Shown here: one piece after another, positions 29,375-39,027 of the stretch
Position numbering within the stretch: the stretch's first letter is position 1
Layout of the letters: every line of letters begins with the position of its first letter
Origin: Roseivivax halodurans JCM 10272
Lineage (GTDB): Bacteria; Pseudomonadota; Alphaproteobacteria; Rhodobacterales; Rhodobacteraceae
Length of the DNA: 64,000 nt
Assembly (NCBI RefSeq): GCF_000521785.1
Contig: NZ_JALZ01000008.1
Span: 1-64,000, forward strand
Direction: 5' to 3'
Notes under the pieces: generated by a model
The model's input: only the letters and a program-made list of their open reading frames with translations
The model's database searches: none
Told to the model about the DNA's origin: nothing
Program-made: the position numbers and the translations under genes

Positions 29375-30544
29375 ATGAAGGTCCAGACCCTGATCCTCGG
29401 CGCCGGCGCGGCCGGCATGATGTGCGCGGCCCATGCCGGACCCGGGGTGCTCGTGGTCGATCATGCCAAGGCCCCGGGCGAGAAGATCCGGATCTCGGGT
29501 GGCGGCCGCTGCAACTTCACCAATCTCGACATCCGGTTCGAGCGCTTCCTGGGGCAGAACCCGCATTTCCACAAATCCGCCCTCTCTCGCTACACCCAGT
29601 GGGACTTCATCGAGATGGTCTCGCGCCACGGGATCGCCTGGCACGAGAAGACCCTCGGCCAGCTTTTCTGCGACGAGAGCGCGCGCGACATTATCGGGAT
29701 GCTTCGGGCCGAGATGGGCCGCGCCGAGCTCTGGCTGCGAACGGAGCTGCGGGATCTGCGCCACGACGGCGCCTTCATCGCGACGCTCGAGCGTGAGGGC
29801 GAGCGCACGGAGGTCCATGCCGACCGGCTCGTCGTCGCCACGGGCGGCAAGTCGATCCCCAAGATGGGCGCGACGGGGCTCGCCTACGACATCGCCCGCC
29901 AGTTCGGTCATGCGGTGACCGAGACCCGACCGGCGCTTGTGCCGTTCACTTTTCCCGACAAGCGCTTCGCCGCGCTCGCGGGTGTGTCGGCCCGCGCCAC
30001 CGTCCGGGCAGGAGATGCCGCCTTCGACGAAGGGATGCTTTTCACCCATCGCGGCCTCTCCGGCCCCGCGATTCTCCAGGCGTCCAGCTACTGGCGCGAG
30101 GGCGAGGCGATCGAGATCGACCTCGTCCCCGACACGCCTCTAGCGGACATCCTGAAGGATCTGCGCCGGCGGGAGGGCAAACGCGCCCTCGCGAGCGAGC
30201 TCGCCCGACACCTGCCGCAGCGCCTCGTCGATCATCTCGGCGCCGAGCTCGACCTCTCGGGCCGCCTCGGCGATCTGTCCGACGCGCGGGCCGACACGCT
30301 CGAGGCAGCTCTGCGCTCCTGGCGGCAGGTGCCGAACGGCTCCGAAGGGTATCGCACCGCCGAAGTCACGCTCGGCGGCATCGACACTGCCGGCATCTCG
30401 TCGAAGACCATGATGTCGAAGACGGTGCCGGGCCTCCACTTCGTCGGGGAGGCGGTGGACGTGACCGGATGGCTCGGCGGTTACAATTTCCAGTGGGCCT
30501 GGTCGTCCGGCTGGGCAGCCGGCACGGCCATCGCAGGGTCATGA
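29375..30544 (+). CDS. HI0933/BaiN-type NAD(P)/FAD-dependent oxidoreductase
   Basis: 389-residue flavoprotein. The N-terminal FAD site is LILGAGAAGMMCA. The family signature GEKIRISGGGRCNFTN follows at about 37-52, with VVATGGKSIPKMGATG and the C-terminal EAVDVTGWLGGYNFQWAWSS. Members reduce or oxidise small substrates that are mostly unknown; some have been called aminoacetone oxidases. ATG at 29375 is chosen although the frame is open far upstream. Confidence 0.92.
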   Translation: MKVQTLILGAGAAGMMCAAHAGPGVLVVDHAKAPGEKIRISGGGRCNFTNLDIRFERFLGQNPHFHKSALSRYTQWDFIEMVSRHGIAWHEKTLGQLFCDESARDIIGMLRAEMGRAELWLRTELRDLRHDGAFIATLEREGERTEVHADRLVVATGGKSIPKMGATGLAYDIARQFGHAVTETRPALVPFTFPDKRFAALAGVSARATVRAGDAAFDEGMLFTHRGLSGPAILQASSYWREGEAIEIDLVPDTPLADILKDLRRREGKRALASELARHLPQRLVDHLGAELDLSGRLGDLSDARADTLEAALRSWRQVPNGSEGYRTAEVTLGGIDTAGISSKTMMSKTVPGLHFVGEAVDVTGWLGGYNFQWAWSSGWAAGTAIAGS

Positions 30545-30631
30545 CACCGAGCCGTGGCGGGCCGATCACCGACCTGACACGTCGTCGCGACACCGTCTGG
30601 CGCGCTGACACATCACTGTTACAATTCGTCC

Positions 30632-31315
30632 ATGAACGACGAATCCATCTCTGCGCGCCCCCGCCTTCTGCGCATGATCGAAGCTGGCGTCCCGGTGAAG
30701 GCGCTGCGCGATCTCGGCAACCGTATCCGCTTCGGCCCCAACGCTCCACGCTCGGACGAACTGATCTGGATCGACCCGATGCAGGTCACGCATGTCTATT
30801 CGCGCAAAGGCCCCGTCGCCTATCGGCGGCGCCACAGCGGCATCGTCGCAGGAGGCGACTGGGACCGTCGGGGCACCCCGATAGATGACGCGACGAAGGT
30901 GAGCGCGTGCAACCGGCATTTCGTAGACGGCGAGAGCTGGGAAGAGACGGGCATCGTCGAGGAGATGATGTCCCGGATCGACCGCTGCGGCATCTTCGAC
31001 GGATGTCGCACCCGTGAGGATGTCCTGGCGCGCTACGAGCGCATCGACCGGATGTACGACGAGGTCGCGCGGACCCGCAGGCTCGAGCCAATGATGGACC
31101 GGCCGGAACGGTTCCGCCGCGAGCATGGCGGGATCCTGATCCATATCGATCATGACGGGCGGCCGCTACTGGCCGGCAACGGCAACCATCGGCTCGCCAT
31201 CGGGCGCATTCTCAAGCTGGACCGAGTTCCGGCCCAGCTTGGCGCGATTCACATCGATGCCTGGAGTGCCGGCATCATGCCGCTCCTGAGGCAGGAAACG
31301 TCGAGGGCGACCTGA
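30632..31315 (+). CDS. Hypothetical protein with ParB/sulfiredoxin-like C-terminal motif
   Basis: 227 residues, no signal peptide or membrane segment. The first half is unfamiliar. The C-terminal third, ILIHIDHDGRPLLAGNGNHR followed by LAIGRILKLDRVPAQLG, resembles the ParB N-terminal/sulfiredoxin fold, in which a G-x-x-R pocket binds nucleotide. The middle has a W-x-E-T-G-I segment and a DGCRTREDVLARY segment. Preceding DNA is AT-richer than usual. It is not obviously linked to either neighbour. Function unknown; a nucleotide-binding or CTPase-like role would be speculative. Confidence 0.7.
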   Translation: MNDESISARPRLLRMIEAGVPVKALRDLGNRIRFGPNAPRSDELIWIDPMQVTHVYSRKGPVAYRRRHSGIVAGGDWDRRGTPIDDATKVSACNRHFVDGESWEETGIVEEMMSRIDRCGIFDGCRTREDVLARYERIDRMYDEVARTRRLEPMMDRPERFRREHGGILIHIDHDGRPLLAGNGNHRLAIGRILKLDRVPAQLGAIHIDAWSAGIMPLLRQETSRAT

Positions 31316-31326
31316 CCAAGCGGCGG

Positions 31327-32727
31327 TTATCCGAGCGCAGCGTGCACGTTCTCGACGAAATCCTCGCCGCGTTTTTCGAAATTGTCGTATTGGTCGAAGG
31401 ACGCCGCGGCAGGCGCCAGTAGCACGGTCTCTCCCGGCTCGGCTTCGGCGACGGCACGCGCCACAGCCGTCGCCATGTCGGTGCAGATCTCCGCCTCGAC
31501 GCCCGATAGGCCGAGGGCGAAGCCAGCCGCTTCGCGCCCGATCACATAGGCCTTGCTGACATGAGCGAGCCCCGGAGCGAGGCCGGCGAGCCCGCCCTCT
31601 TTCTGCAGGCCGCCGCAGATCCAGCGAATGCGGTCGAAGGCCAACAGCGCCTTGAGCGCCGAATCGACGTTGGTCGCCTTGCTGTCGTTGACGAAGGTCA
31701 CGCCGCCGCACTCGGCCACGATCTGGGAGCGATGCGGCAGGCCGGCATAGCTCTCGAATCCCGACTGGATCTGCCTCGGTCCGAGACCGAGAGCGCGGCA
31801 CGCCGCGTAGGCCGCGCAGGCATTCTGGTGATTGTGCGCACCAGGTAGTCCGCGAATCGTGCGAAGGTCGATCGCCCCGACCTGTCGCCCCTTTCGCCAT
31901 TCCGAAAGGAACCCCTTGCGGGCGAAGACCTGCCAGCCCGGCCCCGAGAGCTTGGCTCCCGACGAGACCCGGATGACTCGGTCGTCCGAGGGCGCGGTCG
32001 AGAGCTGGTTGGCGAGGAACCGCCCCTCGTTCTCGTCCACACCGATCACGGCGCGGTCCGGTCCGCCTTCGGCAAAGAGACGACGCTTGGCTGCGAAATA
32101 GCCGCCGTGCCCGCCATGCCGGTCGAGGTGATCGGGCGTCAGATTGGTGAAGACGGCGATGTCCGGCGTCAGCGCGCGCGCCAGCTCGGTCTGGTAGGAC
32201 GACAGCTCCAGCACGATCACGCCGGCTTCTCCCGGTGCCTCGATGTCGAGAACGCCGCGTCCGATATTGCCCGCGAGCTGCGCCGGCCGCCCCGCCCTTT
32301 CCAGCACGTGATGGATCAGGGCCGACGTGGTGGACTTGCCGTTCGATCCGGTGACCGCCACCACCCTCGGAGGCGTGTCCAGCGCATCCCAAGCCCCCTG
32401 CCCCAACGCGCGGAAGAACAGACCGATGTCGTTGTCGACCGGCACGCCCGCCGCCCAGGCGGCGGCAATGACCGGGTTCGGCGCCGGATAGAGATGCGGG
32501 ATGCCCGGAGATGTCACCAGAAGCGTGACATCCTCGAAGGCGCCCGCTCGCGTCAGGTCGCGGATCTGAAACCCATCCTCTTCAGCCTGCTCGCGCGCCG
32601 CGGGCTGGTCGTCCCAGAGAACCGGGATGGCACCACCCGCCCGCAGCGATCTGGCCGCGGAGAGACCCGACCTCCCGAGCCCCAGAACCGCGACCCGCTC
32701 GCCCTCGTGACCATGTATCGCGATCAT
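31327..32727 (-). CDS. murD: UDP-N-acetylmuramoyl-L-alanine--D-glutamate ligase
   Basis: 466-residue Mur ligase that adds D-glutamate to the peptidoglycan precursor in the cytoplasm. The N-terminal Rossmann region has [16 protein letters not shown]. The ATP site is [16 protein letters not shown] (about 113-128), with [19 protein letters not shown] and NDSKATN as further family motifs. No other dcw genes adjoin it in this window. Confidence 0.96.
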   Translation of the reverse strand: MIAIHGHEGERVAVLGLGRSGLSAARSLRAGGAIPVLWDDQPAAREQAEEDGFQIRDLTRAGAFEDVTLLVTSPGIPHLYPAPNPVIAAAWAAGVPVDNDIGLFFRALGQGAWDALDTPPRVVAVTGSNGKSTTSALIHHVLERAGRPAQLAGNIGRGVLDIEAPGEAGVIVLELSSYQTELARALTPDIAVFTNLTPDHLDRHGGHGGYFAAKRRLFAEGGPDRAVIGVDENEGRFLANQLSTAPSDDRVIRVSSGAKLSGPGWQVFARKGFLSEWRKGRQVGAIDLRTIRGLPGAHNHQNACAAYAACRALGLGPRQIQSGFESYAGLPHRSQIVAECGGVTFVNDSKATNVDSALKALLAFDRIRWICGGLQKEGGLAGLAPGLAHVSKAYVIGREAAGFALGLSGVEAEICTDMATAVARAVAEAEPGETVLLAPAAASFDQYDNFEKRGEDFVENVHAALG

Positions 32728-32803
32728 ACGGTTCTCGCCTCCACGCTGCCTTTCCCTATCCGCTAGCGCACGAGCGCGGCGGGGGAAAGACAGCGCCGCG
32801 CGC

Positions 32804-32831
32804 CTGCTTCGTCTTGAGGAGAATATCCCGG
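32804..32831 (+). repeat. Candidate copy of a Rhodobacterales intergenic repeat
   Basis: The sequence CCTGCTTC followed by a TTGAGGAGAATATCCC-type segment resembles a short motif (CTTC...AATA-TCC) that I recall as frequent between genes of Rhodobacterales. A related copy is at 57499-57530 in the other orientation. The shared exact part is short (eight bases plus an AATA...TCC core). Confidence 0.35.
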
Positions 32832-32871
32832 CAGCACGCGGGCAGAGCCCGGGCCGCAGGGCGCACGGTCA

Positions 32872-34074
32872 TTAGGGTCCGGCGCTCGCCACCACCTCGG
32901 CCGCCGCCGCGACTCCGCCGCGGCCATGGGGGATGCCGAGCGCGGAGAGCCCCGCCTCGACCGTCCCGAGCAGCCCAAGCACCATATGCGCGTTGACATG
33001 TCCCATATGACCGAAGCGGAAGAAGCCGCGCCCTTCGGGATCGCCCTCCTCGCTCATGCCGAGGCCGATCCCGAGCGTCACGCCCGCCTGCCGCGCCGTC
33101 CACTCGCGCAGCCGCGCCCCGTGCGGCGCGCCGAGCCTGAGGGCGGTGACGGCGTGGCTGCGGTGGCCGGGCTCGGCCACGTTGAGGGTGAGCGGGCCGC
33201 CCTCGCCCCAGGTCTCCGCCGCCGCCCAGATGGCCCGGGCGAGCGTGGCGTGCCGCGCCCAGATCGCCTCCATCCCCTCGGCGTGGATGATGTCGAGCGC
33301 CGTGCGCAGACCGAAAAGGTGATGGGTCGGCGCGGTGCCGCCGAAATACTGGTAGAACATCTCCGGATCGGCGCGCGGGGCCCAGTCCCAGTAGCGCGGC
33401 ACCCGCGGCATCGCCCGCCGCACTTCGGCCGCCCGCTCAGAAAAGAAGACGAAGCCGAGCCCCGGCGGCACCATCAGGCCCTTCTGAGAGCCCGTGACGG
33501 TCACGTCGGCGCCCCAGAGATCCATCTCGAACGGATCGCAGCCGAGCGAGGCGATGCAATCGACCATCAGAAGCGCCGGATGCCCCACTTCTCCGAGCGC
33601 GCGGCGGATCTCGGCGATGTCGGACCGGAGCGAGGTCGATGTATCCACATGCACCGCCAGCACCGCCTTGATGCGCCCGCCCGCGTCGTCCTCGAGTGCC
33701 TTCCTCACGCGGCCCGCGTCGATCGGGGTCTTCAGGCCGAATTCGAGGATCTCGACCTCGATCCCGAGGCCCTCGGCCATCTCGGCCCAGCCGTGCCCGA
33801 ACCGCCCCGTCGCGCAGACCAGCACCTTCTCGCCAGGGGCCACGGTGTTGGCGAGCGCCGCCTCCCACGCGCCGTGGCCGTTGGCGATGTAGATCGCCAC
33901 ATGGCCCTCGGTGCGGGCCACACGCCGCAGGTCGGGGATCATGCCCGCGACCATGTCGACAAGATCGCCCTCGTAGATGTTCGGAGACGCCCGGTGCATC
34001 GCCTGCAGCACCGCGTCGGGAATGACCGAGGGGCCGGGAATGGCAAGGTAAGGGCGGCCGTGGGCGAGCGACAT
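32872..34074 (-). CDS. Class V aminotransferase, alanine/serine--glyoxylate type
   Basis: 400-residue PLP enzyme. It starts MSLAHGRPYLAIPGPSVIPD, has ANGHGAWEAALAN, and the PLP lysine is Lys198 in VTGSQKGLMVPPG. The sequence follows the alanine--glyoxylate/serine--glyoxylate aminotransferase family. Such enzymes move the amino group from serine or alanine to glyoxylate in C1 or photorespiratory-type metabolism; the exact donor cannot be told. An upstream open frame is ignored because it lies in a promoter region divergent from the phosphatase gene. Confidence 0.9.
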   Translation of the reverse strand: MSLAHGRPYLAIPGPSVIPDAVLQAMHRASPNIYEGDLVDMVAGMIPDLRRVARTEGHVAIYIANGHGAWEAALANTVAPGEKVLVCATGRFGHGWAEMAEGLGIEVEILEFGLKTPIDAGRVRKALEDDAGGRIKAVLAVHVDTSTSLRSDIAEIRRALGEVGHPALLMVDCIASLGCDPFEMDLWGADVTVTGSQKGLMVPPGLGFVFFSERAAEVRRAMPRVPRYWDWAPRADPEMFYQYFGGTAPTHHLFGLRTALDIIHAEGMEAIWARHATLARAIWAAAETWGEGGPLTLNVAEPGHRSHAVTALRLGAPHGARLREWTARQAGVTLGIGLGMSEEGDPEGRGFFRFGHMGHVNAHMVLGLLGTVEAGLSALGIPHGRGGVAAAAEVVASAGP

Positions 34075-34238
34075 GGCGGATCTCCGGGAAAGGCGCGCCC
34101 TTGAAGCGGGTCGCGCGGGCGCCACCCTATCGGCCGAAACCTTGCGGTCAATGGTGCCGCACCGTCCGGGAAAACCGGTTTTCCCCGGCCCGCGCGCATT
34201 GTAGACCCCTGCGGAACCTAAACGGACGCACCCCTGCC

Positions 34239-34943
34239 ATGCTCGCCAAATTCTGGGACCGGATCGAGACCGCCGAACGCCGCTTCCGGCGCTCCTTCGG
34301 CAAGGACATCGCGAGCCCCCGCGGGCGGCTTGGCGCGTGGCTGCACTACCACCTTTTCGATCACGCCTTCCTGCGCTCGTTCTGGACCAATTTCCACGAG
34401 GTCGCGCCGGGCGTCTACCGCTCGAACCAGCCGACTCACCGGCGCTTCCGGACCTACGCGCGGATGGGCATCAAGACCGTCATCAACCTGCGCGGCGAGG
34501 ACAAGTACTCCTACTACCTCTTCGAGAAGGAGGCCTGCGACCGGCTCGGCCTGACCCTCGTCGACGCCAAACTCATGGCGCGCCAGGCCGTCCGGGCAGA
34601 CCGCATCATCGCCGTGATCGACGCGATCCGTGCCGCCGAGCGCCCCCTCGTCTTCCACTGCAAGTCGGGGGCGGACCGGACCGGCTTCGTCGGCGCGCTC
34701 TATCTTCTGATATTCGAAGGGGCGAGCATCCAGTACGCCAAGAAGCAGCTCGGCATCCGATACATCCATCTCGACTGGACCAAGACTGGCGTGCAGGACT
34801 ACATCATCGACGTCTTCGCGGCACGTCAGGGCTATGGCGAGATCGGGTTCGAAGACTGGATCCGCACCGAGTACGACCACAAGCGGCTCCAGAAGAGTTT
34901 CGACGCCCGCCTGCCTCCGAACGACGCGGCCAAGCCGACATGA
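34239..34943 (+). CDS. Dual-specificity/tyrosine phosphatase-like protein
   Basis: 234-residue phosphatase fold. The catalytic CX5R loop is FHCKSGADRTGFVG with Cys141 and Arg147, preceded by VINLRGEDKYSYY. The N-terminal 50 residues are basic and aromatic (RGRLGAWLHYHLFDHAFLRS) and may sit at the membrane. Its stop overlaps the start of the ABC exporter gene (ATGA at 34940), so the two are translated together. A role in removing phosphate from a lipid or envelope sugar is suggested by context only. Confidence 0.88.
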   Translation: MLAKFWDRIETAERRFRRSFGKDIASPRGRLGAWLHYHLFDHAFLRSFWTNFHEVAPGVYRSNQPTHRRFRTYARMGIKTVINLRGEDKYSYYLFEKEACDRLGLTLVDAKLMARQAVRADRIIAVIDAIRAAERPLVFHCKSGADRTGFVGALYLLIFEGASIQYAKKQLGIRYIHLDWTKTGVQDYIIDVFAARQGYGEIGFEDWIRTEYDHKRLQKSFDARLPPNDAAKPT

Positions 34944-36715
34944 AGACCTTCGCCGACCGCCCCGATTCCACCGCCGCCGAACGCCGGCATCTCATGATCT
35001 GGCTCTGGCGGAACTATCTCGCACGCCACTGGCCGCTCCTCCTCGTTGCGGTCCTGTTCATGTCTCTCGAGGGCGCGATGTTCGGCGCGCTCAGCTACAC
35101 GATGAAGCCGATGTTCGACACGGTGTTCGTCGGCGGCCAGTCGGAATACCTGCCGCTGGTGGGGCTCGCCTTCTTCGGCATCTTCACGGTGCGTGCCGTC
35201 GCGGGCATCATCCAGAAGGTGGTCCTCTCGAAGGTCAGCCAGGAAAGCGTTTCGGAGGTTCGCTCGGACCTCGTCGGGCATCTCATGACGCTCGACGGCG
35301 GGTTTCACCAGACCTACTCGCCCGGATACCTCATGCAGCGCATCGAGGGGGATGTGGAGAGCGTCAACAAGGTCTGGCGGTCCCTGATCACCGGTGCCGG
35401 CCGCGACGTGGTGGCGCTCTTCTCGCTCTTCGGGGTGGCGTTCTTTATCGACTGGCGCTGGACGCTGATCGCGCTCGTCGGCGCGCCGCTGCTGATCGCC
35501 CCAGCGCTCTTCGCTCAGCGCTTCGTACGCGGCAACGCCCGCCACGCACGAGACGTGGCAGCAAGCCTGTCGACGCGCGTGAACGAGATCCTGCACGGCA
35601 TCGTGCCGGTGAAGCTGAACACCCTCGAGCGCTATCAGGCCAAGCGCTATCGGCGGCTCACCCGCGAGCGCATCCGCACGGAGATCCGCTCCTCCGCAGG
35701 CCAGGCGGCGATCCCCGGGCTCATCGACATCATGTCGGGCCTCGGCTTTGCGGGGGTCCTGTTCTACGGCGGCGGCGAGATCATCTCGGGCGAGAAGACG
35801 GTGGGCGACTTCATGGCCTTCTTCACCGCCATAGGTCTCGCCTTCGAACCTCTGCGCCGCCTCGGGGCCGTCTCGGGGATCCTGCAGGTCGCTGCGGCAG
35901 GGCTCGAACGGATCAAAGAACTGCTCGACATGCGCCCCGAGATCGCCGACCCGGCGACGCCGCGCGCGATACCGGATGGCGTGCCAGAGGTGCGGCTCGA
36001 GAACGTGCACGCCGCCTATGGCGACACGGCGGTCCTCTCGGGCGCGAGCTTCACCGCCCGGGCCGGAGAGGTCACGGCGCTGGTCGGCCCCTCGGGCGCA
36101 GGCAAATCGACCGTCTTCAACCTGCTCACCCGGCTGGTCGACCCCGTCTCCGGCGCCGTGACCATCGGCGGCGTTCCCGTATCGGAGATGAAGCTCGGCG
36201 AGCTGCGCCGGCTCTTTTCCGTCGTCAGCCAGGACGCCCTCCTCTTCGACGAGACGCTGCGCGAGAACATCGTGCTCGGGCAGGACGACATTCCCGATGA
36301 CCGCCTTCAGGCGGCCCTCGAGGCGGCGCATGTCACCGATTTCCTGCCGAGGCTGCCGGACGGGCTCGACAGCCCGTGCGGCCCGCGCGGATCGAACCTT
36401 TCCGGGGGGCAGCGCCAGCGGGTCGCCATCGCGCGGGCGATTCTCCGCGACACGCCGCTGCTCCTGCTCGACGAGGCGACCTCGGCCCTCGATGCGCAGT
36501 CCGAGGCCGTGGTGCAGGAGGCGCTCGACCGTCTTTCCAAGGGACGCACCACGCTCGTTATCGCGCACCGCCTCTCGACCGTGCGCAATGCCGACAGCAT
36601 CGTGGTGATGGAGTCCGGCCGGGTCGTCGATCAGGGCACCCACGACGAGCTCATCGGCAGGGCCGGGGTCTATGCGGATCTCTACCGCCTCCAGTTCGAC
36701 ACTGCCGACAGCTGA
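34940..36715 (+). CDS. MsbA-like ABC exporter (fused permease-ATPase)
   Basis: 591-residue half-transporter. Six membrane helices (about 27-330) precede the ATPase domain: Walker A GPSGAGKSTVFN (about 385-396), signature LSGGQRQRVAIARAI, Walker B LLLDEATSALDAQ and an AHRLSTV H-switch. The membrane domain includes SPGYLMQRIEGDVESVNKVW. It belongs to the lipid A/lipid exporter group. Translation is coupled to the upstream phosphatase gene. Substrate is probably a lipid or lipid-linked sugar, which the sequence alone does not settle. Confidence 0.9.
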   Translation: MKTFADRPDSTAAERRHLMIWLWRNYLARHWPLLLVAVLFMSLEGAMFGALSYTMKPMFDTVFVGGQSEYLPLVGLAFFGIFTVRAVAGIIQKVVLSKVSQESVSEVRSDLVGHLMTLDGGFHQTYSPGYLMQRIEGDVESVNKVWRSLITGAGRDVVALFSLFGVAFFIDWRWTLIALVGAPLLIAPALFAQRFVRGNARHARDVAASLSTRVNEILHGIVPVKLNTLERYQAKRYRRLTRERIRTEIRSSAGQAAIPGLIDIMSGLGFAGVLFYGGGEIISGEKTVGDFMAFFTAIGLAFEPLRRLGAVSGILQVAAAGLERIKELLDMRPEIADPATPRAIPDGVPEVRLENVHAAYGDTAVLSGASFTARAGEVTALVGPSGAGKSTVFNLLTRLVDPVSGAVTIGGVPVSEMKLGELRRLFSVVSQDALLFDETLRENIVLGQDDIPDDRLQAALEAAHVTDFLPRLPDGLDSPCGPRGSNLSGGQRQRVAIARAILRDTPLLLLDEATSALDAQSEAVVQEALDRLSKGRTTLVIAHRLSTVRNADSIVVMESGRVVDQGTHDELIGRAGVYADLYRLQFDTADS

Positions 36716-36818
36716 CCACCGCGAACCCGACCTTTCCGCGCCTGTTTTCGCTGCCCCCTGTCGTCGCGGCTCAGTCGTGGTATAGACGGGGCCCCGAGCG
36801 ACAGAGGACAGGCCCGAA

Positions 36819-37559
36819 ATGACCGATCCCGACCGCACCGTCCTTCGCGTCTCCGGCGCGGACGCCGCGGACTTTCTCCAGAACCTCGTGACGAACGACG
36901 TCGAGCGCCTCGATGCCGGGCTGGTCTACGCGGCCCTTCTGACCCCGCAGGGCAAGTACCGGGCGGATTTCTTTCTCGTGCCCGACGGCCACGACATCCT
37001 GATCGATGTCGCAGAGCCCCTGGCCGCGGACCTCAAGAAGGCGCTCACGCTCTACAAGCTGCGCGCCAAGGTCTCGATCGAGGAGACCGGCATCGTGCCC
37101 GCCCGAGGTCTTGGCACTGCGCCGCCGGGTGCCTTCGCGGATCCGCGCGATGCCCGCCTCGGCTGGCGGGCCTATGACGGTCGCCCGTCCGAAGAGGGCG
37201 TCGATTGGCCCGCAATGCGAGTCGCGGCGCTCGTTCCCGAGAGCGGGATCGAGCTGACATCCGATACGTTCATTCTCGAGGCCGGATTCGAGCGGCTCGG
37301 CGGCGTCGATTTCAGGAAGGGTTGCTATGTCGGCCAGGAAGTGACTGCCCGTATGAAGCACAAGACCGAGCTCAAGAAAGGTCTCGCCCGCGTCGATGTG
37401 GAAGGCGCTGCTCCCGTCGGCACTGCGGTCGAGGCGGACGGAAAGAGCGTCGGCACGCTCTACACGCAAGCGGAGGGCACCGGCATCGCCCATCTGCGCT
37501 ACGCTCAGGCCCGGCCCGAGATGCGGGCGGGCGAGGCCATAGTGAGGTACGAGGCATGA
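36819..37559 (+). CDS. ygfZ: Folate-binding protein YgfZ, iron-sulfur cluster maintenance
   Basis: 246-residue GcvT-like protein. The start RTVLRVSGADAADFLQNLVTNDV and the central signature KGCYVGQEVTARMKHKTELKKG contain the functional cysteine (KGCYxGQE). YgfZ supports certain Fe-S enzymes with tetrahydrofolate. The downstream kinase-like gene starts inside its stop codon (ATGA). Confidence 0.93.
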   Translation: MTDPDRTVLRVSGADAADFLQNLVTNDVERLDAGLVYAALLTPQGKYRADFFLVPDGHDILIDVAEPLAADLKKALTLYKLRAKVSIEETGIVPARGLGTAPPGAFADPRDARLGWRAYDGRPSEEGVDWPAMRVAALVPESGIELTSDTFILEAGFERLGGVDFRKGCYVGQEVTARMKHKTELKKGLARVDVEGAAPVGTAVEADGKSVGTLYTQAEGTGIAHLRYAQARPEMRAGEAIVRYEA

Positions 37560-38376
37560 CCACGCGCGACGATATGGACACCCTGCCCCAGCCCCTGCTG
37601 GACGCGTTCGATGCAAATGTCGCCGAGACGCGGCGGCTCGCGGGCGGCGATCTCTCCGACGTCACCTACGTGAAGCTCGACACCGGTCGTGAGATGGTCG
37701 TGAAGTCCGGCCCGCTCGTGCATGTCGAAGCCCGGATGCTCGCGGCGATGGCGATGGTGCATGCCCCCGTTCCGGAGGTCATCCATACCGAGCACCGTCT
37801 GATCTGCCTCGAATACCTGCCCGAAGCACCGGCGAGCCGCGAGACCTGGCGCAGTTTCGGCGAGGCACTGGCGCAGATGCATTCCTGGGATGGCGGGCAA
37901 TACGGCTGGCAGGAGGACTACGCCTTCGGGTCGGTCCCGATCCCGAACGCCACCACAGCGAGCTGGCCCGAGTTCTGGGCCGAGCGCCGGCTGCGCGCAG
38001 ATCTTTCGGCGCTGCCGCCCGAGCTCGCGGCGCGTGTCGACCGGCTCGCCGCGCGCCTGCCCGAGATGCTGCCCGAGAGCCCGCGCGCGTCGCTTCTGCA
38101 TGGCGATCTCTGGGCGGGAACCTGCATTTCACAGAAGACCGTGCGGTGATGATCGATCCGGCGTCCTATCACGGCCACGCGGAAGTCGATCTCGCCATGC
38201 TGACGCTCTTCGGCAAGCCCGACGACGTCTTCTGGCGCGGCTACGGCAAGCCCGAGCACGGGTGGGAAGAGCGCCGCCCCATCTACCAGCTCTGGCCCGC
38301 GCTGGTGCATCTGCGTCTCTTCGGCGGCGGCTACCACGCCATGGTGACGGGCCTTCTGGACGAGATCGGGGTCTGA
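37556..38376 (+). pseudogene. Fructosamine kinase-family gene with a frameshift
   Basis: Fructosamine-3-kinase/ketosamine kinase-like fold: ATP region RRLAGGDLSDVTYVKL and VVKSGP, catalytic loop LLHGDLWAG. The frame breaks at about 38119: it runs into a stop after GTCISQKTVR. The next frame reads NLHFTEDRAVMIDPASYHGHAE up to 38376. One missing A in the run at 38119-38120 explains both. Restored length is about 273 residues, typical for the family. Such kinases reverse protein glycation. It follows ygfZ with overlapping ATGA. Confidence 0.83.
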
Positions 38377-38380
38377 CCGA

Positions 38381-38929
38381 CTACCGGGAATGGTCGCCCC
38401 TGCGCCGGTTCGGCCCCTCGCGATGTCCACCGTCTGACCCGCGTCGCAGATAGGGCGGCCCGTAGGGAATTTCGACGTCGATGCCCAGGTCGTACGTGGC
38501 CCCTGAGCGCCTTTGCGGCACGCTACATAGCGTGCCCTCGTCCACGTCACATGCGACAGGCGGCAGAGCGTCGTCGACCGGCAAGAGATATTCCGCGGCG
38601 ACCCAGCCGCGCCGGCCCGCCCCACGCTCCCACCGGACGCCGCACCAGAGCCGCTCGAGCCGCAGCACGCAGCCATCGGTGTCGAGCCGCGTCGCTGCCC
38701 TCGCATGTCCGATGACGGCTGACCGAATACTCGGCTCGGCCCGGATGTTGACCCGCCCAGAGATGCCGATCACCGCCACCTGCGCCGCGTCCTGCAGACC
38801 CACGCGTGCCGAACTCGCCACCATGGTGTTGCGCTCCGGCTCCTGCGCCGGCGCGGGACTCGCGCAAAATGCTCCGATCCCGGCGCAAAAAGCCGCCCGA
38901 CGGAGCCATGAAGATATCTGGTGAAACAT
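38381..38929 (-). CDS. Exported SH3-domain protein
   Basis: 182-residue protein with a signal peptide (MFHQISSWLRRAAFCAGIGA, cut near residue 29) and an SH3-like domain (GISGRVNIRAEPSIRSAVIG through RRGWVAAEYLLPV). The C-terminal part is basic and contains GPPYLRRG. Cysteines in the mature part could form disulfides. Likely periplasmic or cell-wall associated; ligand unknown. ATG at 38929 is chosen over an open frame to 38989. Confidence 0.8.
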   Translation of the reverse strand: MFHQISSWLRRAAFCAGIGAFCASPAPAQEPERNTMVASSARVGLQDAAQVAVIGISGRVNIRAEPSIRSAVIGHARAATRLDTDGCVLRLERLWCGVRWERGAGRRGWVAAEYLLPVDDALPPVACDVDEGTLCSVPQRRSGATYDLGIDVEIPYGPPYLRRGSDGGHREGPNRRRGDHSR

Positions 38930-39027
38930 TGTGCAGCCCGTACGCCGGATCGAGATCCGAGGCTGCGTTCCACACCGCCGGTCCGTCAAAGCAAACCGGC
39001 GGGCGTGGTTAATGGCCCGAGACCGCC

